Source: Anaerosphaera aminiphila DSM 21120 (GTDB lineage: Bacteria > Bacillota > Clostridia > Tissierellales > Peptoniphilaceae). Taken from it: a DNA stretch of 64,000 bases. Position 1 is the stretch's first letter. Each line of letters starts with the position of its first letter. Shown in pieces: positions 63,567 to 64,000 of this stretch. The translations under genes and the position numbers were made by a program. The notes beneath the pieces are model-generated. The model was given only the letters and a program-made list of their open reading frames with translations. It was not told the origin of the DNA and made no database searches. The stretch is from positions 16,500-80,499 of the forward strand of contig NZ_FQXI01000008.1 in NCBI RefSeq assembly GCF_900129925.1, read 5' to 3'.

Positions 63567-63698
63567 ATTGTTTTTATAATTTTAAAAATTTTGAATTTAA
63601 TAAAACTTAAAATTGAACCCACAACGAAATCAAAGATTAGCAGTAAATTTCAGCCTTGGAAAAATCTGACATTGGACCGTAACAAAATGGTTCTATAA

Positions 63699-63733
63699 TA
63701 AATGTTGGGGTAAATACTCCAACATTTATTTTT
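63699..63733 (+). terminator. Hairpin inside the left end of the insertion sequence
   Basis: AAATGTTGG and CCAACATTT form a stem around GGTAAATACT, followed by ATTTTTTT. It may block outside transcription from entering the transposase gene. Confidence 0.7.
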
Positions 63734-63811
63734 TTGCAAAAAAAGAATGCACGTATCCCAAAAATCCTTTACCATATAAAGTGACTAAACCAAATAGAAA
63801 GGGTGAAATAC

Positions 63812-64000
63812 GTGCAAGATAATTATATACAAAAACTTCTCAATATTAAAGATATTATTGTAACAAATATAACAGAAAATAGTGAAACCATAGAAGTTTC
63901 TATTAAGTCTACTAATAATACAGGTATTTGTCCTTGTTGTAAACAGCCTACTACAAGAATTCATGACTATAGACTCCAACGTGTAAGACACAGTAACATC
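63812..64000 (+). CDS. ISL3-family transposase, 3' truncated by window edge
   Basis: 63 codons visible, start GTG with AAAGGGTG upstream. The N-terminus shows the ISL3 zinc-binding region: ICPCCKQPTTRIHDYRLQRVRH. Family transposases are about 400 residues; the DDE domain lies beyond the edge. Another start could exist upstream, though none has a better ribosome-binding site. Confidence 0.8.
   Translation, partial: MQDNYIQKLLNIKDIIVTNITENSETIEVSIKSTNNTGICPCCKQPTTRIHDYRLQRVRHSNI

Larger units (their letters stand above)
63690..64000 (+). mobile_element. Left part of an ISL3-type insertion sequence
   Basis: The end is placed near GGTTCTATAAT (63690 onward), typical of ISL3-family ends, but the right end is outside the window so the inverted repeat cannot be checked. 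The transposase start (63812) follows. The placement of the left boundary is approximate. Confidence 0.65.

Noticed and set aside
63785..63991. Minus-strand open frame at the right edge
   Set aside because: Opposite the transposase N-terminus, which carries a recognisable zinc motif.
1..64000. rRNA, tRNA, SAM riboswitch and T-box elements
   Set aside because: Looked for, including upstream of the methionine cluster; no convincing conserved core seen by eye.

Overview
The window looks like chromosome of a low-GC, Gram-positive obligate anaerobe. AT-rich DNA, the WalK/YycH/YycI/WalJ signalling block, a pyruvate:ferredoxin oxidoreductase, a bacterial V/A-type ATPase, methionine gamma-lyase and several amino-acid-directed PLP enzymes together suggest an amino-acid fermenter, probably of the Tissierellia/Peptoniphilaceae type (inference from gene content; no rRNA is present). 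No rRNA, tRNA or CRISPR array was recognised.

Layout. 1-6.5 kb: an operon with the 3' part of walK, yycH, yycI, walJ, surE, a small membrane protein and an alpha/beta hydrolase. 6.5-11.6 kb: single genes (threonine aldolase, a CobD/HisC-like PLP enzyme, a 2-hydroxyacid dehydrogenase, a zinc-ribbon/TPR/SH3 membrane protein). 11.6-20.1 kb, minus strand: a TyrR-like AAA+ regulator, an NhaC-family transporter, methionine gamma-lyase, an Asp/Glu racemase-like protein and PFOR. This reads as a methionine-catabolism cluster in which the lyase makes 2-oxobutyrate and PFOR or a like enzyme could oxidise it. 20.1-20.7 kb: a gene-free stretch with strong hairpins. 20.7-26 kb: DHFR, a PadR-controlled membrane protein with an internal duplication, alkaline phosphatase and CorA. 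26-34.6 kb: a nine-gene V-type ATPase operon. 34.7-36.6 kb: a glucosaminidase and sigma-54 (rpoN). 36.6-37.5 kb: a 0.9-kb gene-free region with inverted repeats, T-rich tandem repeats and an orphan terminator.

37.5-46.6 kb: tadA, a PAP2 phosphatase, a heterodimeric ABC exporter with one degenerate ATP site, small membrane proteins, a deoxyribosyltransferase-like protein, and two tandem paralogous envelope proteins, one of them frameshifted at its 3' end. 46.8-52.6 kb: tpx-pncA-rlmH, an ATP-grasp ligase/class I amidotransferase-like/TraX operon and a second NhaC-family transporter. 52.8-55.4 kb: a MalY/PatB-type lyase divergent from a MarR regulator, then speG. 55.6-61.5 kb: a CotH-kinase/DUF4956/VTC-domain/unknown-protein operon divergent from a two-component system; this is the best candidate for a poorly described system. 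61.6-63.5 kb: a YtrA-type GntR/ABC operon with a clear operator-promoter. The right edge cuts an ISL3-type insertion sequence.

All assignments come from reading motifs and gene context only; no database search was run.
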